Assembly: GCA_036245805.1 (NCBI GenBank)
Contig: BTRK01000005.1
Location: 45,371,216 to 45,435,215 of the forward strand
Reading direction: 5' to 3'
Source of the DNA: Pristionchus mayeri
Lineage: Eukaryota > Nematoda > Chromadorea > Rhabditida > Neodiplogasteridae
DNA: 64,000 nt
In this document: piece after piece, positions 24,697-36,600 of the stretch
Layout of the letters: every line of letters starts with the position of its first letter
How positions within the stretch are numbered: the stretch's first letter is position 1
Program-made: the position numbers and the translations under genes
The notes under the pieces: generated by a model
Seen by the model: only the letters and a program-made list of their open reading frames with translations
Databases searched by the model: none
Told to the model about the DNA's origin: nothing

Positions 24697-27600
24697 CTTC
24701 TCAGCCGACAGCGAGTCATCCGCCAGCACGCCCAACAGGAACATGAGTACCCTGGAAAAAAATATGATTATTATTTGGAAAAAATAAGCAATATACTACA
24801 AAGACAAAACAGGTCGTTCACTTGCCAAAAAAAGGAGATACTACGATGGAATTCTTGCGTACCTATTGAATGGCTTAGGCTGCGCATTCTCCGCGAGCAT
24901 TCCCTCTTCGTCACTACGAGTGAGCGTCCAGATATGATGGAATGTACGCGCTGCCTCCGTTGCGAACACCTGAGGGAAATTGACTTTCAATTAGAACACA
25001 AAAGCTTCCAGCATGTTTAGTGAAACAACTGGTAGCGTTCGGGTTACACGTTGTTCATAAGATTGAATGAGATTCGCGTCATCAATAGCAATAATATCTT
25101 TTTTGGTAACTATCAATAAAAAAAAAGAACGATACAATAACAATAGATCTATGATCTCTGATTGAGAGAGGTGAGCAACCTGTGAGATTCGGGTTGCAGT
25201 AAGGATTCAAATCACAGAATCTACGATGCAAAACAATAGTTGCTTTCTCGACTGGCTAAAAGAATCAATTCTACCGTATCCTCACCATTCAAAGTAGTCA
25301 GCCAGATATGACCAGAGGAAGGCAGCTGATCCATCTTCGTCCATCGCTTGCATGAGTACATTCAGATTCTTCGTCACTTCCTCATGACGGCGAATCTGAA
25401 AAGAATTTTCCCAAATTCTCTCCCTGGATATTGAGGTTTCACATTTGCTTCTAAACCAATTGCAGTGCGAAGCTATCAAGAATACGTGGACTTGCAGCGC
25501 AAATACCAATAAATGATTTACCCTCCTCTTCTCGTCTTCCTCCTTGTTCTCGTTCTCCTGCAGGTAGCTGCTGCTGCAAGTTGCAGAGGGAAGCTGGAGC
25601 ATCAGAGAGTGACGATCCGGAGGGGCTCTGGGAATGATGCGATTTCGGGTTATTGAAAGCAAAGAGATCTTGTGATAAGAAAACGTTCGCCCTATTGCTC
25701 TTGTCATACACTTGCAACACAAAACATCCATATTGCATTTCCTTCCAATATGATCAATTAACCTCTCCGTATCCTCGTTCTCTTTCTTCTCTCCCTCGGG
25801 CATCAATCGGGCGCACTTCTTGAGCAGCAGTGGCAGCACTCGCATCAGAACGGGAGGACCGACCTGAGCAGAGGGAGGATACTGTAGATTGCTGGTTCAC
25901 AAAGATGAAGACGACTATCACCAGCAGATATAATAGCATTTGGAAAATGGCTGCAATGAGACCGAGGGCGCAGTGCAAATGCAGGTAACTACAGCGACCA
26001 CGCTACAGCAGTACTGTCAGATCGTACAGTATGCTGCAATACTCTTCTCCTCATCACTCACCTCCGGTCTGTCCTGCACGTCAAAAGTCTGCACGTTCGC
26101 ACTTCCACGAACTGTTGCGCATCCGAGTCTTTTACCGCTGTAGTCGGAGTGTAGAAGGTAGAAGACATAGAGATCTGAATAATAATATGCTTACAAAGTT
26201 CCGAGCTAAAGCGGATTAGAATCGAACGTTGTTTATGATGAAGAGCAGAAATGGAAAATCAATCGATATATATAAGCTACCGTACCTCCACGGTGTCTCC
26301 CTCGAGTAATCCCCCTGAGGGCATCGACGATCATCGAGAGTACTGTATGAGTGAAGAAGGAATCGAGTCGATCGTCGCCCACGGGCACAGAATTCACCAT
26401 CGTCGCCACTCCTGAAAAAAAACATTTTAGAATTGTTTTTTAGGAATTTCTCTGTATCAATCAATATTCGCCTTCAACCGATTTGAAACGTGCGTGAAGC
26501 ACTGATACATCAAGCACATTTGCAGAATTATCTCCAAAAATGTAATTAACGATTAGGCTAGCCCACCGGAGGGATTGAGTAGCCAAGTGTAGAGTCGCCG
26601 ATTGAGTGACATATCCCTTCTCAGGATGAAGAACAACGTACGACGCAGCAACTCGACGAAGTCTGCAACAGAAACCGTCATTAGCCCGTTTTCACCCCGA
26701 TACATTCTTGTTGCGCATTTTCCTCAAAGCCCAATCAAAAAATTGCAACCAATAGCATATTCTCGTACTTTAAAAAAAGTCTCATATATGGCAACAATTA
26801 CAATGTTGTTCGCAGAATATCGTATTCCAATCGCACTACCGTACCTGCTCGGGTTACTGTAGTCGAATCGAGTGGGAAGGCCGCGCAGAGTAGATCAAGG
26901 AGAATCCTCTGGACGAGCGGCGAGCCCATGTCCTCACCCGCGGCGCACAGGGCTGACACCTGGGAAGGAGTTGGTAATTGGCAGCGTTACAACCTTGTTA
27001 AATTCATGTCTCAACTAATCTTCAGCTAGAATACTTTAGCATTGTTACTAATTACTCGTCGTTTTGGTAGTTAGATTGGTCACCGGCAAATCATACAATA
27101 CACTCATACACCACCTCACTCTCCCTCCACCGTAATCCCTCCTCACCATGTGATGTACGTTGTCTCCGATAATCCACAACTGTTGATCGATCGATTTTGA
27201 CTTCGAATTTCGTATTCACGTAGATCAGAGCGGGAAGTCGAACGGAGGGAGAACCGAGTACCTGTGAGATTGGGGTTGATTGTTTATCAAAAAATTGCTC
27301 TCAAATGATTGCTTCTACTGTGGATCGAAGATGATGAATCACTATTGAAACACAGATCTGCCAATTTCGAGAAACACGTTGTTACAGCCCCGATTGGGAA
27401 TAAATTAATCATAAAATAGTCCTTTTAATTATAAATAAACCCACAGTATGCCAGAGACAGGCGTAGAACGAGGTTGGGCCCACGTACTCGCACACTTTAT
27501 CGAGCAGTTTGAAGGAACCGAAAAAAAATATTGTTCAGAATAAATAATATTTAATTTCAAAGCATATGTCTGTTCGCATTCGTATTCCTAATAGATTATA

Positions 27601-28921
27601 GAGCATTAGACCTCGTCTTCCTTCTGCCTCCACAGCCATTAGTAGAAAAACAGATGCATTAGGTTTTATGTTTCAATGCTGCTACATTTAGTGGGAGTTA
27701 TGTGCAGTACAATCCCTGACTCGTTATTACCCAGGCAGAAACACACACTACCCCTCCAGATAACTCTCACTCGGCATAGTCGAGTCTCACTATAAAAGAT
27801 GGCCTAACAGGCCCAATGCAATCCGGAATTGTTTTCAATCGCACTGACCGATCGTAGAACTTGGTGCCCTCCTCCAGTCCCAGCAGCACTCCCGCGAGGA
27901 AATCAGGGACGGGCAGTTTCTCCCTCAGTGGAAGGAGGTAGAACTCGAAGATCGTCAAAAGCTCGCCTTTCACCTGCCAGATGAAACATTAATCCACATC
28001 ATTCCTGTAACTTGTCAAATACCCACCATTGCCTCATGATCTCTAAAATTTTGAGACCATGAACATTGCGAACACGCTTGCGCGTTTAGTTTCCCACAAG
28101 AAATACGAATGCAGTAACATTTTTAGATCACCGATAATCAACCAGGCAGTGCAATTAATATTATGCATTAAGAAGTGTATCCCTGATCATGCGCTTGCTC
28201 TCACTAATCGATACACGCGACTACCGTATCGTTCTAGATATTGATCTCACCTTGATGGTGCAGTGGTCAATGAGGGAGAAGACGCCGACGGCGAAGAGAT
28301 GCAACTGCTTCGGGAGTGCCTCCTGGCCGAGAACGTCGCCTTCAGATGGACTCCTGCGAGGGAGGGGTACGGTAAACGGCTAGATTTAATCGATAATAAT
28401 TGTTGCTATTTGCATTAATCGATACATTCGAATATATCTTGAGATATTGACAGCGGTACTTGAATTATTGTTCACCGATCAATACTATTATCAATCATAC
28501 TACTCCTTCGACAACTAATGCACCCCCGAATACAGTCTCCCGTTAGCAATCGATCGCTCACCCATGGGCAGGGCGGGATGGAGGCACTGCGAATCGCTTG
28601 GCTACCGTAACCGCCTTCGGGATGTCACCGTACTTGGCGTGTTGGGAGAACACCTGGAACAAGGTTTATTGATCGCGCTAGCTCCAAACCCCGGCGCGGA
28701 ACATCGACAAACACAACACCGTGTATTATAGCGAGTGTTCCAGCGCCATAACAGGCCGATAATCCATACCCTAACCATTGAAACTTCAGCAGGATCGATC
28801 GATAGAGAAAATCGATATTACTGAAAGTAGATCAAACCTTGGCGAGCTTGCTCAGCGCGGAGATGAGGTCGATGGTGTTCTCGAACGACTTGAGAGCCTT
28901 GTCGACAGCGATTACGTATTG
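24697..28921 (-). pseudogene. pad-1: Dopey-family (PAD-1) N-terminal region, frame-disrupted
   Basis: Dopey proteins are large cytoplasmic membrane-associated proteins of endosome-Golgi traffic, usually 1700-2500 residues. Minus-strand exons: 28921-28838, 28653-28562, 28353-28251, 27973-27849, 27519-27445, 27261-27147, 26959-26845, 26662-26567, 26411-26286, 26137-26062, 25863-25763, 25627-25522, 25395-25286, 24969-24863, 24751-24697. Family landmarks in order: YVIAVDKALKSFENTIDLIS, QCLHPALPMGVHLKA, DFLAGVLLGLEEG, LGSPSVRLPAL, QQLWIIGDNVHHM, SPLVQRILLDLL and LRRDMSLNRRLYTWLL. Single- or two-base frame breaks occur inside exons 28653-28562, 28353-28251, 27261-27147 and 26137-26062. The acceptor of 27519-27445 reads TTTTCG instead of TTTCAG, and the 25395-25286 / 24969-24863 junction is out of phase. 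Only about the first 550 residues are present. It is most likely a decayed partial copy; accumulated sequencing indels are the alternative. Confidence 0.75.
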
Positions 28922-29733
28922 CTGAATTAATGCAATATTTTTACTTCAACTCTGGGATTAATTAAGCAAGTAAAACCACTTACTTTGCAATTCCTCGTGC
29001 AGGAGTGGGCTCAATTACTTCGCGGACGACCGATTGTATTCCGCTGAAATGGGGCAAATGATCGAATGACGATCACGACAATAGAAACATAACAAAACTG
29101 CGATATATTTAGAGAAAACAACAATGAGGAAAAGAGCTAAGTGCAATAAATCGAAACAACAAGGCAGCAAATCGTGTAACATGCTAACAACGAACAATCC
29201 TACGCGGAGGGCACGTTTGATTCACGCTGAATAAGCAGGGGCAGAAACGCGGGACGAGTTATCAGTATTTAAAATGCAGATTATACGCAAGTTACGCGAA
29301 AGTGAAGTCACCGCAACTAGAGAAGTTAACTCGTCAGTGCAATTAGAGGTTTGGCATCACATAGCAGACTTAAAAGACCCACTACTACCTCAATTCATTG
29401 CGGGAAAGATGTCTAGATCGTTACACAACACATTATAATAAAAATTGACAAGCAAGAGAGGATAAAACGACAGCAAAACGGCAAAGCGGCCACAGCCATC
29501 GGCGTCACTTGGCAAAGTGCCAACTTGTCGAAACCTCTCCCACAGTATACCATGGAACACGCTCCCGTTCAAATTAATGCAATTTTCAAAGCCTAATTTC
29601 ACCCCTGGCATATTTTTATTTTTATTTTTATTTTTTTGTAATATTTTAGTTTTAATTGTATATTTCAATAAACAAGGGCCATGAAAAATAAAAATGTAAT
29701 ATTTTGGGTCACCGTATCCCTTTAAGTTTTGTC

Positions 29734-29805
29734 CAAAACTGGTGGGGATCGAACCCGCAACTTTCCGATTACGTGACGGCTGCTCCACCACTGAGCTATC
29801 CTACC
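29734..29805 (-). pseudogene. Degenerate tRNA (tRNA-Thr-like, CGT)
   Basis: On the minus strand GGTAGGATAGCTCAGTGGTG gives a plausible acceptor start, D-arm and A box, and GCGGGTTCGATCCCCAC a T-arm and B box. The anticodon loop would read CACGTAA (CGT). The 3' acceptor strand does not pair with the 5' strand, and the anticodon and T stems have mismatches, so it is a pseudogene or tRNA-derived fragment. Confidence 0.5.
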
Positions 29806-30030
29806 GATGTGAGTACGCTTCCTAGCTCGCGCTATGATCTTTGGGGGATGGAACCTCCCGTCTATCGATGTGGCTACTTTGCCGAGAGCCCTCTTTTAAA
29901 CGGACAACAAACGCTATAATCAAATTTGATGATGTTTTAATGCATAACAATTACTATTGAAGTACATTCGACAATTAACCAAGCGCAATGACTATTTAAA
30001 ATGAACAGAAACTAATCTCTGTTTTTTTTT

Positions 30031-30390
30031 ACAGATATGCAACGTTGAAGATGTCATCGACGCACCGAATGAATGCGCGGACATTTGATGACGTCTTAGT
30101 GATCACTCCTTCCTGATTAGAAATTGCTGCGATACTGGCACATGCAGCGAGTCAACCACACGTGCTCAAATAGGTTAGATAGTAGGTCCTAGAATTGATA
30201 TGGGACGTCGATGAGTCGTTTGCAGTTGCTGCTCCTGCGAAGAAATCGTGCATCGGCACGGCTACGAGCACCACGACTTATGATTTCAGTGTTTAGTAAT
30301 TGATTAACTAATTAATGATTAAGATAATTAATTAATAATTTAATGACACCGTCGTTGAGGAGCCGACTGCAGATGCTTCAAGGAAAATGC
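30031..30390 (+). pseudogene. Relics of the EYA FFQICNAED exon
   Basis: Three pieces match parts of the EYA exon at 5906-6048: 30031-30085 (QICNVEDVIDAPNE), about 30214-30296 (ATSTTTYDF, the exon's 3' end) and 30343-30390 (TVVEEPTADAS). Their order is not that of the exon and frames are broken. They extend the plus-strand EYA fragment array by 7 kb. Confidence 0.6.
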
Positions 30391-30536
30391 TCGAACTTTA
30401 GTTTCGAGAATAAAAACAAATCGACTGTTCGACTAATCTCCCTCTTATGTTTCCCTCTCCAGCTCTCTCCACTCTCTCGCAATCTCATTATCCGATTTCA
30501 ATATGCATCCACTTCGTAATCTAATTTCACCGTGCC

Positions 30537-30543
30537 TATAAAA
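30537..30543 (+). promoter_or_regulatory. TATA box of the SLC6 gene
   Basis: TATAAAA stands 105 bases before the ATG at 30648 and is followed by a C/T-rich stretch without ATG. This spacing suits a TATA-driven start near 30568 and a leader of about 80 bases. Transcription start inferred, not shown. Confidence 0.55.
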
Positions 30544-30647
30544 GGCCCTCTCCTCTCTTCTCCCCTCATATTTCGGCCTCGTCGGCTCTCCTCTCCTCCC
30601 CCCTCACTCTCGCCTCTTCCTCTCGTCGCGCGCGGTCGCCACTCGCA

Positions 30648-33600
30648 ATGGGAGACAACAAAGAGGGTGAGTTATTCTTTTTCTCTTTTTTTTGGGTAGG
30701 AGCAGGTACCCGGGAATTGCTGGGAGGGAGGGGGTAGGTACCTAAGGGTCGCAGTAGGGGGATGACCCGAGGATTATAATATGGGGGCTAGGGGGTTACT
30801 GTAGGTATCGTATGATGCTTGCGCACTGTTATCGGACATTGCAATATAAAAAACGTCAGACACGTAATCAGTTAAAAATGAACTACCGTAGTCAGCCACA
30901 TCGATAATTTGTCGATATCTTGTCGATACGTACTTACCGTAGTCATAATTTATCAATTCACTATCATAATCTTTTAATGAACTTTTAGTGATGGCAAACC
31001 GAGCATACCGTAACCTAATATTGCATTTTGCTAAGATTACCATGTCAGGCCCGACAGCCACGGAGGCAGCCTACTTCAACTGTGGAGGCACTGACCCACC
31101 GCAGAAATCGGTCGACTACTTCGATCAACGTGTTCAGAATGTGAGGGATTACTGTATTTTTTTAAATTTTAAAAACTGTTTTTTTAAATTTAAATTTTAA
31201 TTAAAAATAAACATAATTTGCAGAACACGATTCATCAGCTGATGCGGAAACTGAGCCGTAAGAAGATCCAAAACGCGATCTTTCGTGGATTCGTCTTCTT
31301 CGTGTTCATCTGCAGGTAGGAATCGGAAATTACTTGCGGAACGAAAAAAGACAACGATATGTTTACCGTTTTCGTATCCCCAGGTTAGAATTGGCGGTTA
31401 TGAGCGGAACGATATATACTATTTTTCAGTTCCGATGACATCACAGCGTGCTCGACACTCGTTCGCAAGTACGGACGTGAGTTTGAGTTTGCGATCGATA
31501 ACTACCGTAACCTGCGAAGCCTACAGTACCCCAGCAGTATCAGATACCAATTTTTGTAGCCTCCGTCTTCTTCCCGATTTTCGTGTGCGCGATGGTTTTC
31601 GGCTTTCCCCTGATTTACTTGGAGGTACGGTACATGAGTCAGTTTGCGATCGGAGATACCGTAACAACAGAAAAAATCGATACAACTCTTGCTACAGTAA
31701 CCTCCAACAATTACAGATGGGACTCGGCCAGTTCACCTCCTCCAATCCCATTGCGATCTTCTCCAACATTGCCCCGATCGGCGCGGGTAATCAATAACCG
31801 ATGTTGACAAACAATCTTATTAGTAAATATTAACATAAACAATTTAATAAATTAGCTAATTAATAAATTCGATGTGTACATTGCAAGTGTTCTTGATTAT
31901 GACATCGCTGTGGTGTCTGCATCATTTTGCGATTGATGTCTAAGGTAATCCGGGATGACTACTGTATCCTAATTGTAGGCATCGGCTACACGATGGTGAT
32001 CATCTCGGCGCTGGACGTCTTCCGGCAGGCGCACCTCTCCACGATATTCGCCAACATCCTCGTGCAATCGTTGATGGTGAGCAAGAAAAACTATCTAAAT
32101 AAAAATTTCGTACAGGAAATTCCCAATTAGTCCGTTGCGGCGTTCTGTAAGATAACACTTCATTTGAGTGTAGGGATTTCGAAAAAAATGGTTAACTAAA
32201 AAAATAATAATATTTTCAGCCTCTCTTCGGCCACGATTTCTACATGACGCGCTGCACGTTCCTATACAACACAGGTTTTTTTAAATTAAATTATTTTTAA
32301 ACAATTGGTAATAAATTAATTATCGTATATTCCAGACTGCATCGACCCGAACGTGCGCTGTGGGGGCCTGGTCAGCGGTGAATATGCAAGGTGAAATTAA
32401 TTCATTCACACATTAATTAATTAATTATTTAATTTTATATTTTAGGCAAGACATTACTTCGACCACGACGACTGCCAAGTTCTTCCTCAATTACAATTGA
32501 GTTTAAAACGAATTTTAAGAATGATTTTAAATAAACAAAAGCCGTAATGTCTTCCTATTTTCTCGGTGCCTCTCTGTTCTCTACTTTTCATGTTTATTGT
32601 CCTGTTGAATTGAACGTAATATCAGTAAAACTTTTTCCGTTGTGTTGGTTGCATCTTTGTGCATCTTTTTTATTATATTAGTGCTTGAACTGTTATCTTG
32701 GTGTTCTCTCGACGCTACCCCTCCATCGGCGGAGTGGCCGAGCGGTCTAAGGCGCTGGTTTTAGGCACCAGTCATTCGTGGCGTGGGTTCGAACTTCCGT
32801 CAAATAGTTTTGTTTTTCTTTAGCCAAAACAAACTATAATTGCCTGTTAAATGTATCTTTCATTACAATATTTTATATTTGATCATTTTCTGTTCGAGTT
32901 AGAACGGTACAATGAAAATATAGGCAAAATCTTTGGAGGAGGTGGGATTCGAACCCACGCCACGAATGACTGGTGCCTAAAACCAGCGCCTTAGACCGCT
33001 CGGCCACTCCGCCGATGAAGAGCGCGTTTGGAATTCACTTCAGGAGGCCAGTATTAAAGGAACATAGCGCAAATACTATGTCGCGTCACTACACCTTATG
33101 TACATAAATCACAAACCATGCGCATTGTATGATCATTGAGCATATCCTATGCAGAGAGCCGCATTGACTAATTCAACATATTCTGCACAAAAATTGACAT
33201 TGGCAAGAATTCGAATTCTGATTTCTAAACTCGTAAATTACAGAGAGGAAAATTCTCAGTGCATCTCGAACATGCAAGTCAAGTACGCAGTGGTTCGTTT
33301 TTATTTATATTTTTGTATATTTAAAAATAAATAAAAAGTAATTACATTTTATAAATTTATCTTTTCAGCGAGGTCTCACCGCCACGCGCCTCAGCCAGTC
33401 ATCCGGCATCGAGCGATACATGTAATTAATTTTTTACAACTTTTTTTTGTCTTAAAATCTAAGAAATTCACTCAAAAAAGAAGAAATTCATTCAAAATTC
33501 GCGAATCTTCTCACAAACACGACATTTGTTCACACAATTATATTTTACAAAAAATACAAAATTATTTTAAAAAAAAAACTCTTTAGCGATCTCTTCCTCA

Positions 33601-36600
33601 CGAACGTTGGCCACGACCCGAACGCGGAGAATGTGCCCGCTGCTGCCATGGTGAGCGCGTGATCTTTGATCTTTAGCAAATTATATTTGATCTTTGATAT
33701 GTACAATGTGATCTTTGAAAAGTTATTGTTGATCTTTAGTATTTGTCATATAAATGTCATATATTTTGTGGTTAATCTTTGATCTTCTTAATTAAAAAAA
33801 GTTGTAATGATAAAAAAATAAAATTAAAACAAATACAATTCGCAGGACTACAACATTGCGGCGCTGATCATCTTCTTCCTGCTCATGCACATGATGTACT
33901 ACGACACAACATTCATCGAGGGGGTGGGTCTTGGAAGGATTTTATGGGTTACGGTAGATTGAAGGGGTGGGTCTCGCACCGATTCTCTGGGTTGCGGTAG
34001 ATCGGAATTGTGGGTCCACGGATCGTTTGGGTTACGGTATATCGGAATTGTGGGTCCCGTACGGATTGTCTTGGTTACGGTAGATCGGAATTGTAGTTCC
34101 CGTATGGATTTTAAGGCAAGGGCTACTGTTGGTATCGTACTGTAGGTAGTGTAGGTCCCGTACGGAGTTTACGGCGATAGTACTGTAGGATATGTTAGAT
34201 CCTGTAAATGCAGTTGTAGGATTACTTGAATTCCTTCATAAACAACGCAAATTTGTAAACTTTATTTCATTTCAGCTCGGCATTTTTGGCACGATTGTCA
34301 TGGTGATCAACCTCTGCTGCAACTACTTCTTCATGAAGAATGACGCAGCGAAGACCACACTGCACAATGTGAGTTGTGCTGGAATCGTGGTCGTGGTTCC
34401 TGGATCCAGTTTATTGGTATTTTTTCGGTTCCCTATTTGATCTAGCAAAGGCATACACGTTCACCTCTCGATTGTTATAGAGATCGTGTGAAGTGAAGTG
34501 ATGTATGCCCGTTTATGGAAATCTAATCTAAATGATTTTTTTAGAACTTCGTTATGCCAACTAACGATGAAATATGGACGTTGGCCATTTGGATTGACAG
34601 CTTGTACTATGTAAGTGATAGTCCAAAAAACAACACATTGAATTAAGGTTACCCAATAGGATTCCCCCAATTGGTCTTTCTCGCCCCTTTATCACTCATT
34701 TTGTACGCGCGCGCAAATTCACACAGTCATGGTAACTTTAAGTCTAATTAGCACTGATTTACCTATCTAGCATAATTAATCTAACTAGCCTAATTGGCCT
34801 AATTAAGGTGCTGCTGGCGATACAAGTGGGGCAGGCGGGCCAATTGACGCTCGCCTCGACCAATGAATTCTCCAACAACTGCTTCAGGTGATGAATACCA
34901 CTCGAGATACTGGTACCGGAGAACCAGAACGATATGATCCCTTAGCTGCAGCCATACTCAGAACCAGAAACTAGGAACAGGTCACAGAACCAGGAACCGG
35001 ACTCAGGAATCATTATGGTTCAACGTTCTAAGACGTTGCCCTAGGAACTAGGAACCCCGAACCAGGAACCATGAAATAACCCGGAAAAACAACCAGGAAC
35101 CCGGAACCAGAAACAATAACCTGCAACCACGAACCACGAACCAGGAGCCAGGAACCCGCAAATTACAGGGACGCCCTCATCATCTCCGTCATCGTGTCCG
35201 TGATGCCGTACACGATCGCCTGCTTCCTCTCCTCGAACTGGGAGAAGTTCATCGTCTCGCAGATGAGCGAAATGGAGGATCGAAGTGAGTGGGTGGCGGT
35301 GGTACCAGATACCAGGAACCACAAACCGGAACGTAAATTGGTACCATGATCTATCCTGAAGTTTAGATGTGTTCCATTTCGTTTGTGCTCTTTAAATATG
35401 ATCTCATGTACCGTGAAAACTGTTTCGTGATTGAGTGATTGAATGTTTAAAAAATAAATATAGTTGCTTACTTCTGTGTCAAATTATTTGTTTAGACAAG
35501 TACTGGGCGGCGGGCGGCATGGACACGGGCATGAAGAACACGAGGAACACGGTGCACGTCACGTCGGCTGCCATATTTGGTAATTTTATCTGGAAATTTT
35601 GAAATTAGTCTTTGCGGCCTATTGTATGGAAAATTCAAAATTAGTCGTTGCGACCGTTCTGTGAGAGTTCCATTTATTCCAGGCACGCATCAGCTCGCTG
35701 CCATCTTCCTCCTCATGGTCTACTTCCTGTCGACGACCACCATCCGAATGGTGGGAAATTCGCAGGATTACAAATTTTGTACAAACATTTTACCGTTAAT
35801 CGTTGCGGCGCTCTGCAAGAGTTCGCCTCCTTTAATTACTACGGTTGGCTATTCTTGACAGGGTGGCGAGACATATACGCCTCTTCTTCGACCAATTTTG
35901 CAATCAGACGATGAAGAGGTTGACGCGGTCTCGTGATCTTGTCTTGAATGGAGCCAACCCTATTTTAAACATTAATCTTTGATCGCTCAAATATTGATCC
36001 CTTCAATACTCCAGGGAGTGCTCGTGAACTCTTGCAGAGCGCCGCAACGACTAACTGCGATTTTTACATAGGAAATTTTTCAATATTGATAATTCCAGTT
36101 GGTCTCCTTCCGTGCGCTCGTGCGCACCTTCCAGGATCAGTACGCCTCGCAGCTCGCCACCACTTGTGAGCTATTTTTTTAAATGTTATTGATTGGTACC
36201 ACCAGGTAATAAGCTGGATCCGCTGGTATATTATGGTACCGCGTGCTATCAACCTAATTAGCCTAATTAAGGGCGTGACGTGTGCAAGCTGTTCACGTGC
36301 CTCTTCCTCTGCGTCTTCATGACTGCGAACACATCGGCGAGTTTTGCACTTCATTTTTTACATAAAATTAGAAATTAGCCGGGGGCGGCGATCTGCAAGA
36401 ATTCACATAATCTCCTTGAGACGACTGATCATTGATCACACGAATCTTGTTTTTTCCAATCTCCTATACATCTTTCGAATCTCATCGAGAGACTCTTAAG
36501 ATGAATAGTTCGTGAACTCTTGCAGAGCGCCGCAACGACTACTTTCGATTTTTGTGTGGAAAAATTTCGGATAGTTTTCAAATCATGAACTCCCCCCTTT

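Larger units (their letters stand above)
28922..30536. other. Intergenic block: tRNA relic and EYA exon relics
   Basis: Between the Dopey region and the SLC6 promoter I see only a degenerate tRNA (29734-29805), an A/T-rich TTTTTATT run near 29620 and EYA FFQICNAED-exon relics at 30031-30390. The first Dopey exon, if it exists, would be here but was not found. Confidence 0.5.

Noticed and set aside
25282..25845. 187-codon minus-strand open frame as a single-exon gene
   Set aside because: Splice sites and family residues split it into Dopey exons 25863-25763, 25627-25522 and 25395-25286.
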